A stretch of DNA of 64,000 bases from Pseudeuparius sepicola (lineage: Eukaryota; Arthropoda; Insecta; Coleoptera; Anthribidae): assembly GCA_963920635.1 (NCBI GenBank), contig OY987308.1:20117096-20181095 (forward strand). The letters run 5' to 3'. This document shows positions 37,201 to 44,190 of this stretch, piece by piece. The position numbers and the translations under genes are program-made. Below the pieces are notes generated by a model. It ran no database searches, was not told the DNA's origin, and was given only the letters and a program-made list of their open reading frames with translations. Every line of letters begins with the position of its first letter. The stretch's first letter is position 1.

Positions 37201-39376
37201 TCGGACGACGTGGAGTCCTACGGCTTCCCCAGCAATAGGAACCGGAGGAAACACGTCGACGACGACATCTCATCTGTGATAACTACATTGGGTACGTTCA
37301 TATATAACTTTGTTTTTTATGTTATATTTGCGCGATAACAAGTCGGCTATGGTATTTGTTCGTAATTCGTATTATATCAAACAGCGACATTCGACCAGTG
37401 CAAGACTGGTACAAATACTTTAGATGGCTTTTGCCTGTTTTTTGTATGCTCCTCGTTTGGTAGAGACATTCCTGTTTTCTCTTTTCATCGTGGTTGTGGA
37501 AAATCGTTAGAAAATTAACAAGCAAGTTACATAATAGAGGTAAGTATGATTGGTGATGGTCCCTCTTTGGTTTGTTCTTCCGTTTCCATTAAATAAGATG
37601 TAATACTTAATTTCTTGTATTTTATATCAGAGAAACATTAATCTTTTCACACTTTTTGGAAAATTTACACTCATAATCTCCCTCTCTGTCTTATACTTAC
37701 TGTAGGAAAATAATCAAGTTACGAAATTAAAGAAAGTCTGTCTAACAAAATTCTTTGTAAAAATGGTGAACCACAGGGATCTGTTTTGGGACCACTTTTA
37801 TTTGTGATTCATATTAATGATGTAGTAAGTTAAAAATTTACAAGAAGCTTTAAATAATTTGAAGTTTGAACCTATTTTTATGTAACAATAAATTAAAATT
37901 AAATGTTTCGAAAACAAATTTATTATTATCTCTAATAAGAAAATAAAGTTTTACACATGATTTGAAAATAAATCGTAAAAATATCCAGCTAATTTCAAAA
38001 ATTAAATACTTGGGAATTATTTTTTGATAGAAATATAAATTTTAACGAACACGTTTATTATTTGTCTAAAAAAAATAGTAAAAAGACTGTCATGCTATCG
38101 AGAATATCATAAGACTTTACAAAATTTTCAAAACGATCTATTTAAATCTATAATATTTCATATCCAGAATTTACAAGAATTATATTGAATAAAGCATTTA
38201 GAATTATTTTAAATTGTAACAAACGTACGAAATGTAATTTCTATGCATCAAACTCTAAATATGTTAAGTGTTAATTAAAATATATACTAAGAAATACGTT
38301 TATTTTTGTATATAAAATGAAGAATTTTATATTTCCAATTGTTTTCTGTGAAAAATTGAAATATGTTCATCATGATAAGTAATTGTTATAAGAGAAAATC
38401 AAAATTTTTACTTAGATAAATATATAGCACATCATTTGTACAAAATCAATTGATTGAAAGGAGAATAAAATTATTTAATGGTATACCAATAAATATAAAA
38501 AGGTTGAAACACTAGGATTATTTCGTCATTAATATAACAAAGCACTTAAGATCTTTTATATACTTTGGCCCCAAATTATACAATTTGATTCCCTTCAGTA
38601 TAAGGTTTTAAAGTCTTTGTATAACTTTTATAGTTGAAAATTTAGCCAATTTTAAGAAGGTAGTCGCTTAGTTGACTATGTTATATGTCTCAGTTTTGGA
38701 TTGTTATTGTTATTGGGGAGGTGGAGGGATTTGATTTGTTTTTTGTACTTGGATTGTCTCAGAGTTTGTGAAGCTTATGAAATTGTCTATAAATTTGTAA
38801 AAAATCTTTATATTCTTGTTCTTTGATTTTTTTTATTGCACATACAGGTGTTCAGTCACCTAGGTGCAATGTTTTTGTAGATGTTATGATGCTACTTAAG
38901 CACTATTTTGTTTTTTACTATATTGCTATTTTGTGGATTGAAATGCTTTTTGTAGTTGTTAAATAAATAAATAAATAAATTTAAAATTGAAATTATGGGA
39001 TGTATTTCAAAGAAAATATGCTTTATTTAGATTTAAAATATTTGCTCATATAATTAAAAATTGTAAATTTCAAATAGATAGAGTTGTCTTCTTGGTAGCC
39101 ATGCTGTACTAATTAAATCGTTTCATTATTATTATCATGAGGCGTAAAAAACCTCTCAGTAACACTATCCCGACCAACAACTTTAGAGATAAGCTTGTTC
39201 CGGGGAACGAATCTGACCGTTTTGTCGTTTCCGCAGAAGAGAGGCACTCCCTGCTCGGCGGCTACGCCAGCAACAGCGACCTCTCGACCAACCTCTGCGA
39301 GATCGAGGATTCCGAATGCGAGACGGAACAGAAGCCCCTCAACTACGCGGGCGGCGTCCACCAGACGTCCGTCTGA
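4152..39376 (+). CDS. kug: Fat-like protocadherin kugelei/Fat2, 5'-partial gene
   Basis: A giant single-pass cadherin. In Drosophila it acts at the basal side of epithelia to organise planar polarity and collective migration. Twenty-eight exons join in phase to 3430 codons plus stop: 4152-4213, 9754-9909, 17974-18126, 18182-18392, 18448-18816, 18900-19260, 19433-19745, 20039-21299, 21352-21576, 22479-22916, 22990-23512, 23574-23905, 23958-24119, 24175-24492, 24555-25664, 25721-26172, 27546-28616, 28676-28983, 29383-29683, 29743-29952, 30002-30252, 30321-30506, 30570-31244, 31297-31406, 33295-33423, 33487-33756, 37097-37291, 39237-39376. Domain order is about 24 cadherin repeats, EGF x2, one laminin G, EGF x4, membrane helix, tail. 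A single laminin G domain argues for Fat2/kugelei, since Fat has two. The first exon begins in mid-repeat, so start codon, signal peptide and about ten repeats are outside the window (the family usually has 34). Confidence 0.95.
4214..6970. other. kug intron, no gene seen
   Basis: Intronic, AT-rich with short unconvincing open frames. At about 5690-5960 there is a GC-balanced, repeat-free patch rich in TAAT, ATTA and CCAATTAAG motifs. It resembles insect intronic enhancers; this is inference only. Confidence 0.55.
6971..7450. repeat. dispersed repeat, continuous copy
   Basis: From CACAGCCGAC at 6971 this matches 49029-49258, then from about 7195 it matches 49839-50050. In the second locus the two halves are separated by a 580-bp segment. 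The first half contains 'CGTCGCCAGATTGCTACGAC'. No coding frame is conserved. I do not recognise the family. Confidence 0.88.
7996..8349. repeat. inverted minisatellite of GGAAAAAATCC units
   Basis: A purine-rich arm (7996-8118) is built of roughly 13-bp units 'GGAAAAAATCCACG'. A pyrimidine-rich arm (8216-8349) is built of the complementary unit 'TGGATTTTTTCC'. About 100 bp of ordinary sequence separates them. The transcript of this intron could form a long stem. Confidence 0.9.
9096..9625. mobile_element. TIR element (9284-9625) within a larger duplicated segment
   Basis: The element is bounded by CTTTGAATAAA at 9284 and TTTATTCAAAG ending at 9625. The inverted ends continue for about 25 bp as CCCAGGAAG/CTTCCTGGG. 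Relatives are at 14599-14902 (inverted, with clear target duplication) and 53508-54055. The flanking 9096-9283 also matches 53321-53507, so this locus and the one at 53.5 kb share an older duplicated or repeated context. No coding capacity. Confidence 0.82.
9754..9909 (+). CDS. kug: kug exon: end of one cadherin repeat, start of next
   Basis: Acceptor TTTCAG, donor GTAACA, 52 codons in phase 0. It encodes 'VLISDNGTPPLSSTTR', then the calcium-binding linker 'EDINDNSPEFE', then the first strand of the next repeat. It joins 17974 by a CAG/GTA junction in phase 0. The 8 kb intron between them holds the Tc1 and hAT elements, the large foldback and a candidate cassette exon. Confidence 0.93.
9910..12057. 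other. kug intron, repeats, no host gene
   Basis: Holds a foldback at 10745-11006 and a diverged ~60-bp direct repeat (10613-10672 and 11629-11687, sharing 'TTCGACCCGTAGATGTC'). A minus-strand open frame of 110 codons at 11762-12094 has no recognisable motif and crosses the end of the Tc1 element, so I do not call it a gene. Confidence 0.6.
10745..11006. mobile_element. foldback (inverted-repeat) element
   Basis: Imperfect inverted arms of roughly 90 bp face each other. Matching blocks on the left arm are 'CAGGCTGCCA', 'AAGTTCTTGT', 'AAACTGCTGAA' and 'GCATATCCAAGTACA'; complements occur in reverse order on the right arm. The centre is AT-rich. No coding frame; likely a short MITE. Confidence 0.8.
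12235..13251 (+). mobile_element. non-autonomous hAT-type element, copy B, nested in Tc1
   Basis: 1017 bp, starting CAGGGACCCTTTAAAG and ending CTTTAAAATAAGGGG complement with GTCCCTG. Flanks are GTTTAAC (12228-12234) and GTTTAAAC (13252-13259), an 8-bp target duplication with one base lost. CAGGG ends and an 8-bp duplication are hAT hallmarks. There is no transposase. Confidence 0.9.
13314..14348 (+). pseudogene. broken Tc1-type transposase
   Basis: From ATG 13314 to TAG 14348 is 345 codons, the usual Tc1 transposase length, but several in-frame stops and frame changes break it. Recognisable pieces in order: helix-turn-helix 'SAAQIADIVNLS', 'NRRANYGELRVLW', 'WSDAARFEVCFGDSR' (first catalytic Asp), 'KKVKDWVLENN' and 'SSPDLSPIETLW' (final catalytic Glu). 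The segment that should carry the second catalytic Asp is damaged at a frameshift near 14065. It cannot make an active enzyme. Confidence 0.92.
14599..14902 (-). mobile_element. TIR element with 8-bp target duplication
   Basis: 304 bp with inverted ends CTTTGAATAAAG and CTCTATTCAAAG. It is flanked by perfect 8-bp repeats ATAATATG at 14591-14598 and 14903-14910. It is the inverted relative of the copies at 9284 and 53508 and sits about 30 bp beyond the right end of the Tc1 element. The family is non-coding; the 8-bp duplication suggests hAT-type mobilisation. Confidence 0.9.
15221..15337 (+). CDS. candidate cassette exon of kug (unproven)
   Basis: A GC-rich island in an AT-rich intron. A pyrimidine-rich acceptor CCCCCTTGTAG precedes 15221 and GTAAGA follows 15337. 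The 117 nt are open in phase 0, the phase of the surrounding kug junction. They encode 39 acidic residues beginning 'KDASVSVDEFEGADSTDAG', with G/C-rich third positions like the true kug exons. Inclusion would insert 39 residues between the first and second strands of a cadherin repeat. It could instead belong to another gene or be chance; the minus strand is also open here. Confidence 0.4.
16369..17524. mobile_element. 1.15-kb foldback element
   Basis: Two long inverted arms meet near 16850: roughly 16369-16848 and 16858-17524. They share 'AGTGGCCGGGTCTGATAA', 'TTCCGGTATAACCGGAAGTT' and 'TGACATTTGGGGGA' among others. The ends are TACAGGGTG-like and CACTCTGTA, with further internal TACAGGGTGTTCT copies. 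The right arm carries an extra ~190 bp (about 16942-17129) that includes its own small hairpin. Open frames inside it are mirror images of one another and not genes. A transcript of this intron would form a stem of several hundred base pairs. Confidence 0.92.
17974..21576 (+). CDS. kug: kug exons: cadherin repeats 2-11 of the visible series
   Basis: Seven exons, the largest 20039-21299 (1261 nt). Repeats show the usual xExxxxG, AxDxD, LDxE and DxNDNxP motifs, for example 'VIDINDHRPEF', 'ILDKNDNAPQF', 'ITDVNDCPPVF' and 'VLDINDNCPMF'. Several linkers are degenerate: 'VPKTSKNPPV' near 18250, 'EESDNSGLVF' near 20730 and 'VIDRSMPVF' near 21405. They should bind little or no calcium. The exon phases (0,0,1,1,2,0,1,1) agree across all junctions. 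The block ends within a repeat at 'DFNTG', continued at 22479. Confidence 0.93.
21947..21970 (+). CDS. candidate 24-nt microexon of kug (unproven)
   Basis: In the intron 21577-22478, TTTTTCGCAG is followed by 24 nt and then GTGAGT. The length keeps phase between the flanking phase-1 exons and reads through without a stop ('APDSSNGPC' across the joints). Skipping gives the canonical cadherin motif 'FNTGVISV'; inclusion would interrupt it. Splice-site quality is good but this is unsupported by transcripts. Confidence 0.3.
22136..22291. mobile_element. foldback MITE with TACAGGG ends
   Basis: 156 bp in a kug intron. Left end ATATACAGGGTGAG and right end CTCGCCCTGTATAT are complementary, and the arms continue inward ('TGTTAATGCTAAAAAAG' against 'CCTAGCATTAACAGTG') to a small central loop. 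No coding capacity. Confidence 0.92.
22479..26172 (+). CDS. kug: kug exons: cadherin repeats 11-22
   Basis: Seven exons, mostly separated by very short introns (50-75 nt), ending in the larger 1.37 kb intron before 27546. Clear linkers include 'VLDMNDNPPRF', 'VTDDNDNTPRF', 'VQDENDHAPQF', 'ILDANDNPPYC', 'ISDLNDNAPLF', 'VQDINDNPPEF' and 'VTDCNDNAPVF'. The linkers 'LLPANLNAPEF' (about 23295) and 'LIMGPKDFPPIF' (about 24040) lack the Asp-Asn-Asp core. GC content is visibly higher than in the flanking introns. Confidence 0.94.
26173..27545. other. kug intron, no gene seen
   Basis: AT-rich intron. A short tRNA-like patch near 26742-26803 contains a Pol III B-box-like GGTTCAATC followed by a T-run. 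It may be the head of a SINE, but I cannot confirm a tRNA fold. Confidence 0.5.
27546..28616 (+). CDS. kug: kug exon: last cadherin repeats and membrane-side module
   Basis: A 357-codon exon in phase 0 at both ends. It completes a repeat with 'IVATDLDSDKNGEVSY', then encodes one with linker 'ITDANDNPPLF' and one with a degenerate linker 'VIEESQYPPIL'. A last divergent repeat follows, then a region beginning near 'VRFRDVSPDTF' that continues into 28676. This is the non-cadherin stretch found between the last repeat and the first EGF in Fat-type proteins. Confidence 0.93.
28676..30252 (+). CDS. kug: kug exons: EGF-like domains 1-2, laminin G, start of EGF 3
   Basis: Exons 28676-28983, 29383-29683, 29743-29952 and 30002-30252. 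The first encodes 'KCNNKYCIYGVC' and 'LECLCKEGYGGDKC', an EGF-like domain with an insertion. The second encodes the EGF 'EPCPTYKICVP' to 'CQCPEGYAGSMC' and opens the laminin G domain. The laminin G domain shows 'DGSWHEIKLER' and closes with 'GFSGCMDDIRI' and 'NFSC'. The last exon ends in 'PCGSQPCMNGGTC', the start of the next EGF. Only one laminin G domain is present in the gene. Confidence 0.93.
29165..29275. repeat. foldback palindrome in kug intron
   Basis: A perfect 34-bp AT-rich palindrome (29207-29240) forms the core. Imperfect arms extend out to 'AATCAGATAA'/'AATCTGATA'. The adjoining motif GCAGTTGTTAAATTCT at 29084-29099 recurs as the last bases of the window, so the locus is probably part of a larger dispersed family. 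Confidence 0.8.
30321..31244 (+). CDS. kug: kug exons: EGF 3-6, transmembrane helix, juxtamembrane tail
   Basis: Exons 30321-30506 and 30570-31244 complete EGF 3 and encode three more with six-cysteine spacing ('PCASAPCLYGGKC', 'SPNPCKHGGVC', 'DSTPCQNGGTC'). 'NECDSTPCQNGGTC' resembles a calcium-binding EGF. The membrane helix is at about 30841-30915: 'LMILGIGAIVVLILVSV' followed by a cysteine cluster and the stop-transfer run 'YYKRRAKRRR'. The tail that follows contains short proline-rich segments ('CPPRPLSY'). Confidence 0.95.
31297..39376 (+). CDS. kug: kug exons: cytoplasmic tail and C-terminus
   Basis: Exons 31297-31406, 33295-33423, 33487-33756, 37097-37291 and 39237-39376. The exon at 33487 carries 'YHWDCSDWARHSQTLPNI' and 'EVPDSSSFHSNESNESR', motifs conserved in Fat-like tails. 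The last exon ends with 'HQTSV' and TGA, a class I PDZ-ligand pattern (S/T-X-V). Each of the larger introns has taken a transposon: the Crypton-like element, hAT copy C and a LINE. All junctions keep phase. Confidence 0.93.
31438..31557. repeat. hairpin repeat next to the Crypton-like element
   Basis: Perfect 20-bp arms (31453-31472 and 31527-31546) with imperfect outward extension enclose a GC-richer loop containing 'GAGCGTTAGCGAGCG'. It abuts the left inverted terminus of the element starting at 31563. Confidence 0.85.
31563..33257 (-). mobile_element. broken tyrosine-recombinase (Crypton-like) element
   Basis: Near-identical 28-bp inverted ends (31563-31590 and 33230-33257, 'CTCCACGAC...GTGAATGTAA') enclose minus-strand coding remnants. 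In order they are: an N-terminal segment from ATG at 32853 ('KHEYEKYYALLREW'), a second at 32610-32398 ('FTEENVRQFLENAPDVIYL'), 'GACRKSELYNM' near 32340 and a C-terminal part at 32063-31704 with 'GHCFRRTSETM' and 'KSSQVAEGYIENS'. The Arg, His-x-x-Arg and Tyr fit the tyrosine-recombinase active site. Stops and frame changes separate the pieces, so the enzyme is dead. It lies antisense in a kug intron. Inverted ends are not usual for Cryptons, so the exact class is uncertain. Confidence 0.82.
33938..34952 (+). mobile_element. non-autonomous hAT-type element, copy C
   Basis: 1015 bp, CAGGGACTCTTTAAAG to CTTTAAAGAGTCCCTG-type ends, flanked by perfect 8-bp target duplications GTCAAAAC (33930-33937 and 34953-34960). 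It is colinear with copy B and inverted relative to copy A. It lies in the kug intron between 33756 and 37097. No transposase frame. Confidence 0.95.
35367..36083. mobile_element. probable TACAG-ended DNA element
   Basis: Left end TATACAGTATGTCC and right end ACCCTGTATA are partly complementary. The interior shares 'ACAAGAGTAAA' and 'GTTCAAAAAAT' with the foldback in Gasz intron 4. Divergent and non-coding. The following 36084-37096 is intron with no recognisable content. Confidence 0.45.
37712..38983 (+). mobile_element. 5'-truncated LINE (non-LTR) copy
   Basis: Near 37775-37840 the sequence encodes reverse-transcriptase block 'PQGSVLGPLLF' followed by 'IHIND', in a frame soon broken. The same DNA recurs inverted at 55895-56790. 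The 3' end is a TAAA microsatellite at about 38961-38983, typical of Jockey/CR1-like LINEs. It lies in the last kug intron, sense orientation, and cannot be active. Confidence 0.82.
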
Positions 39377-40079
39377 CGAACGGCCGGCCCCGACAAGGGG
39401 AAACGGGTCCGGTTCTGTGGATAGCATCAGATCTACATCGTGCCGATGGGGCCGGTATGAACCGGCGGCGGCGAGATGTGAAATCGAATTAACCCCGTCG
39501 GAGCGACGGGCGGCGGGGACGTTATTGAAACGAGCGAAAATCGTTCTTTTCTACGGTTTTTTATATTTCGGAATTGAGTAGTTGACGTTTTTAAAATGAT
39601 TTTATCATAGCCGCAGCATATCAAGTTATATAACGTGTTTAATTTGAGAAAGGTGACAGGGTCACATGACGCGTCCAACAACAACCAAAACATAAACATA
39701 TTTCCTAAGATTAGTTGCCTGGAACTACAAACAACATTTCAAAGTAACTTACAATAAAGGAGTTTTTAAATTCGTCAAAATATGTGATGTAATCAATTAA
39801 CTCAATTGCTAGTGCAGAAATTTTTGAACTGGTCAATCACATTGCGTTGATGGATTCCATAGAATTTGAGCAACCCTGACACCTTTCCCATCCTTTCTAC
39901 TTAAATATTTGTAAATAAAATCGAAAAATATTTTTGTAATTAAACGTATTAGTTGGACGTTTTCTACCATTACCGAACGCATCGTAACTGATTAGACTCG
40001 GTTCTGTATGGTTGCCGTAACGTAACTTTAATTTGTGTGAATAATTATATAAATTTTAATTGATAATGTTAGGAATAAA
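39377..40079 (+). terminator. kug 3' UTR with candidate poly(A) signals
   Basis: After TGA at 39374-39376, candidate AATAAA signals occur at 39753-39758 and 40074-40079. Which is used cannot be decided from sequence. Confidence 0.5.
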
Positions 40080-40452
40080 AATATGTGCCTGAAACCAAGG
40101 GCTGTAATTTTGGCAGCTGGATCCTATTATGCTTTCCCTCGGCAGATTTTTATATATTGATGCATTTATCTTTTTTATGTACCTACTTACGGAGATTAAG
40201 TATTAAGATTTGTGTTTTTTATTCTTATATTTAGGAAGTGATACGTGATACATGTCATGTTTTCGTGTAATTAATCAGTAAACCCTTAATTTAAGTTACT
40301 ACTTAATAATTGAACCGTTTTTTTTACCGTACCACTGTTCACACCCTTAATATTAAGCGTAATTAATAAGGAATAGATGTAATTTTTTAAATAAAATACG
40401 ATAAACAATGGAAAAATGTAATTAATTATTGCAGAACCCCGGCTTTTATTGC

Positions 40453-40585
40453 TGATTGAGCCTCCATCGACGCTTTTACCAGAGAACAACCTGTTCTCTG
40501 CTTTTACCCTTGTCTATCCATTAGAGTCTTTTACCAGGGTTAGTTTACAACCTTGGGCTTTTACCGTCGATGGAGGAATCAATCA
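40453..40585. repeat. nested hairpin with repeated GCTTTTACC
   Basis: Arms at 40453-40471 ('GCCTCCATCGAC') and 40566-40585 ('GTCGATGGAGG') pair. A second perfect 8-bp hairpin, AGAGAACA/TGTTCTCT, lies inside at 40481-40499. The nonamer GCTTTTACC, exact or nearly so, occurs five times between 40472 and 40600. It lies between the kug 3' end and the Gasz promoter repeats. Confidence 0.8.
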
Positions 40586-40612
40586 ACGCTTTTACATTGA
40601 ATAAGGAATACC

Positions 40613-41265
40613 AACTTTAAGACGCGACCTATGTGCGCCCTTTGGCTGAGTGGATTTTAGCGGGCACTGTAAGTTCGGCTATTGCTCGCTAGATGGCGAA
40701 ACGCACGAATTTTAAAGTTTATAACCTCATTTTATACAGCTTTTTTCATGTTCTATAATTATTATTTCATTATTATTATGAAAATTCATGGTCCAGAAAT
40801 ATATTCAATTAATTGCAGAAGCGCGGCTTTTACCAACTTTAAGACGCGACCTATGTGTGCCCTCTGGATGAGTGGATTTTAGCGGGCATTGCTAGTTCGG
40901 CTATTGCTCGCTAGATGGAAAACGCGCCCATCTTGAATGGTTAAAACATCACTTTATATACAGCTATTTTAAATTTCCATAATAATTACTATTTCATTAT
41001 TATTCTGAAAATTTATGGTCCAGAAACATGTAATTAATTGAAGAACCCCGGCTTTCAATAACTTTAAGACGCGACCTATGTGCGCCTTTTGGATGAGTGG
41101 ATTTTAGCGGGCATTGTTAGTTCGGCTATTGCTCGCTAGATGGCGAAACGTGCGCATCTTGAACGTTCATAACCTCACTTTATACGGCCGTTTTCTGTTT
41201 TCATTTTCGAAAATTATTATTTCATGTTAACATTAATATAATTTGAAAAATGCATGGTCCAGATT
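40613..41265 (+). promoter_or_regulatory. triplicated Gasz promoter/5' region
   Basis: Three tandem copies (40613, 40835, 41060; periods 222 and 225) begin AACTTTAAGACGCGACC. They share 'GTGGATTTTAGCGGGC', 'TTCGGCTATTGCTCGCTAG', a 'CTTTATA' TATA-like stretch and a block ending 'CATGGTCCAGA' (TATGGTCCAGA in copy 2). In the last copy that block is the true Gasz start (ATGCATGGTCCAG at 41250); in the first two the first ATG is mutated and the frame closes quickly. A fourth partial unit is visible near 40411-40450. The repeats are therefore probably extra promoter copies; the promoter role is inference. Confidence 0.8.
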
Positions 41266-43696
41266 GGTCTGATAGTGATGATAGTTTGTTTGAGGATGAC
41301 GCGAACTATGAGGAATACAAAGTGAGTAGGTACACACACAAAGAAAAACAGTTATATAAATTTTTCATGAACAAAAACAGAAAAACCGCACATTATTTAT
41401 ATTAGGATTATCTCCAAATCGGGGCAATTTCAGTATGAGCCAAACCCATGTTCTATTATATCTTAAAAATCGTATTGCATGTCTATTTGATTCTATTTCA
41501 TTTCTTATTGTTTTGATCGTCACAGGCTACCCTCAAAAGGGTCAGGTCGGAAATCAGAGAACCGCCCGTTCTTACCGAAGCCGATATACAGCAACAAAAT
41601 CTGGAGAAGTTGTATTTAGCAATATCAAACGGAAACGTTCCGCAAACATTACAACTACTAGAGGAAGGTGTGGATATAAATAGTACGTTGAGAGACGGAT
41701 ATACTCCTATTATGTTAGCAGCATGTCACGGAAATGCCGAGATGGCCAAAGAGCTAATAAATAATGGCGCCAATGTCAACGACGCCAGGGATTTTACAAC
41801 TGCTTTGATGATGGTAAGTTTGTGGTTGTTGAGATGCTCGTTATGCACACAAAAGTTTAGAAAACGGCATATTGATAACAATTAAACAATATCCTTGCAT
41901 TTTTTGGTTTATTTTGTTGATGCCAAGGTACATTTGATTTTTTAATTGGTAATATTATGTAAGATGGTATATTTCAAAATAAACCCCTTTCAAGACTATT
42001 CCGATCGTATTCCAGGCGTGCAGTTGTCCAGACTACACTTCCCCATTCGACCAATCCTATCGAGTCGTAAAAATGCTAGTCGAAAACGGGGCCGACGCGA
42101 AATCTATAAACCGAAAACGGATGAACGCCCTTATGTTTGCGTGCGGCGCCGGCAACTTGGCAGCCGTCAAATACCTCGTGCCACTCAGCGACAAGGACGC
42201 GGTCGATAACCAAAGGTGGAACGCCCTGTTTTGGGCGGCAAGTTCGAATCAGCTGGAAACCGCCAGGTTTCTGTTAGAAGAAGGGTTCGACACCGAACTG
42301 GTAGACGTGAGGGGGAACGATTTCGTCGAGGTGGCTAGGAGTGGGGATTGCGCGGAGTTAATGTCGTTGGTCCCTGGAAACGATAAAGATTTTGGCGTGG
42401 ACGGGGTTGTCGATGTACCGGATTTGGACTTTGAGGGTCATTTTAGGGATTTGAAAAAGGGAGATATGTAAGTGCATGGCGTATACATTTATTGTTTTTA
42501 TTTATTGTAATTTTTTTGTTGAACATTTGGAAAGAAAATAAGTTTTAGGCCGGCATTTCTTTTGGATGTTTACAACATTCTCAATTCGTTAAGGTGTGGA
42601 CACCTCTTTATGAATCTGGCTGAAAAAGACATATCTTTGAAACAATTTTTATCTATGAACAATCAGGATTTAAAAGACTTTGGAGTATTGTTGCCGTTTC
42701 AAAGGAAACGGATTCTAACTGGACTATACAGGTTTCATAAATACCCTTGCCACCCCAAGAGTTTGTGTATAGTTCCATTGGATTCTATATACAGGTGAAT
42801 TGAAATATACAGTGTGGTCATTTAAGTGTGCAACATATGGGAATTTTTTTTATTAAGTGCACAACGAAAATAAAAATATTTCCGAAAGTTGGTGCAACTT
42901 CGATAATCATATTAGGCGCACTTAGAATGGTTGCAAGTCAAACAGCATACAGGGTAGGTCAAAAAATATAAAAATTGTACAAGAGTAAAGTACCCTTATT
43001 TCAGAAAATGCATCTAATATGATTATTGAACATGCATCAACTTTCGGCAATATCTGTATTTTGGTTGTGCAATTAAAAAAGTCCCATATTATGTTGCACA
43101 CTTAAATGACCACACTGTATTGTGCTTCTGCAGAAAAGAAGATAAACATGTTTTTTTTAGCAACATTGACGTTGCCACCCAATTTATGTCAGCAATAAAA
43201 CAAATAATTGCCATGGAATCTAGCCTCGAATTTATTCTAAAACAATATCCGGATGATAGGCCTGTAGAAAATAAGCAAATCGAATACCACATAGCAAGTA
43301 TTAGGAAGAAAATCGTTGCTTGTCGAGCCATCGCAAAGAAACTAGAAGTGAAAACGGATCAGGTAATAAATACAGAACTGGCAATTATATAGTTTTATAT
43401 ATTTTTTCTATGTTGTACATACAGGATGTCCCCAGAAACAAGTTCCATAAATTCGCTCACCCCTTTAACTTTTTTATTTTATACCCTAGAAATTATGATA
43501 CTATTATTATTTATGCATATTATATTTTTATTATTGATAGAAGTGTAACTTTGATATAATTCTTCAGTGGGATCAAATCATCAAGCCGCCAGATTTGATA
43601 ACAAAACACTCGATAAGGAGCAAAATTCCATGGAGGAAAATAGTGTTTTTTATTTCCGTAATTTCGATTGTCGCCACCTATAGGATTTGTAAGTAA
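41250..43696 (+). CDS. Gasz: Gasz/ASZ1: ankyrin-SAM piRNA-pathway protein
   Basis: Six exons: 41250-41321, 41526-41813, 42016-42467, 42549-42794, 43134-43362, 43568-43696. They join in phase to 471 residues; human ASZ1 has 475. Ankyrin repeats fill about residues 35-235 ('DGYTPIMLAACHGN', 'KRMNALMFACGAGN', 'QRWNALFWAASSNQ'). A SAM domain covers about 272-345 ('MNNQDLKDFGV'). A helical stretch follows, then a C-terminal membrane anchor ('IVFFISVISIVATY', about 455-468) ending just before the stop. In flies and mice the family scaffolds piRNA-processing factors on the mitochondrial outer membrane of germ cells. The acidic start 'WSDSDDSLFEDD' supports ATG 41250. It is downstream of kug on the same strand and convergent with HspB8. 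Confidence 0.95.
42808..43119. mobile_element. foldback MITE filling Gasz intron 4
   Basis: 312 bp with ends TACAGTGTGGTCATTTAAGT and its complement. The inverted arms are about 130 bp each. The intron (42795-43133) is 339 nt, leaving only 13 nt on the donor side and 14 nt on the acceptor side. A central TACAGGGTAGG suggests kinship to the TACAGGG foldback family. No coding capacity. Confidence 0.93.
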
Positions 43697-44109
43697 CCAC
43701 TTGGATTTTGAGGTGTAGATATTATACGTTTTTCTATTTTTCTACTGTTCAATATAGTGAAATAAATACGAGTTTCATTTGGACTTGTTATTTCTCCAAA
43801 AAACATTGACATATTATTTATACTGACCCAATTATAGTCCAAAGCACGAAAGAAAACGTTTCTAAAGAATGCGGGCAGCGTTGCGAGATTTCCTATACGA
43901 GTAGTCGTTATTTTTTATTGGCGAATACAAGTTTTATCATATTGAAGTCGAATTTCTGAACTCTGTTGTACCGAAAAAATAAAGCTCGCAAGTTAACTGT
44001 GTATTTGGGCTACCATACAGACCTCATTTTTTAGGCCGCTGGCAAGTTTTTTCCGCCGGCTCAGAGAGCTCAGTGGCGTTTGGTATGTTCGGGAGTTAAC
44101 GTGTGCGAA
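43697..44109 (+). terminator. Gasz 3' region with AATAAA
   Basis: AATAAA at 43761-43766, 65 nt after the stop codon, is the likely Gasz poly(A) signal. I see no other feature before the short open frame at 44110. Confidence 0.6.
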
Positions 44110-44190
44110 ATGAGTAAACAGGGAAGAACGTTACATTCTCAAGCACGAGAAATAATTGCCAATGTTATAAGGGTTTGCATTCCTCCATAG
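44110..44190 (+). pseudogene. orphan N-terminal fragment, transposase-related family
   Basis: ATG at 44110 opens 'MSKQGRTLHSQAREIIANV' and stops at 44188-44190. This N-terminus resembles that of a multi-copy insect family related to transposase-derived proteins; I recognise it only by motif, from memory. No continuation is found nearby. It is probably a captured or decayed first exon between Gasz and HspB8. Confidence 0.35.
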
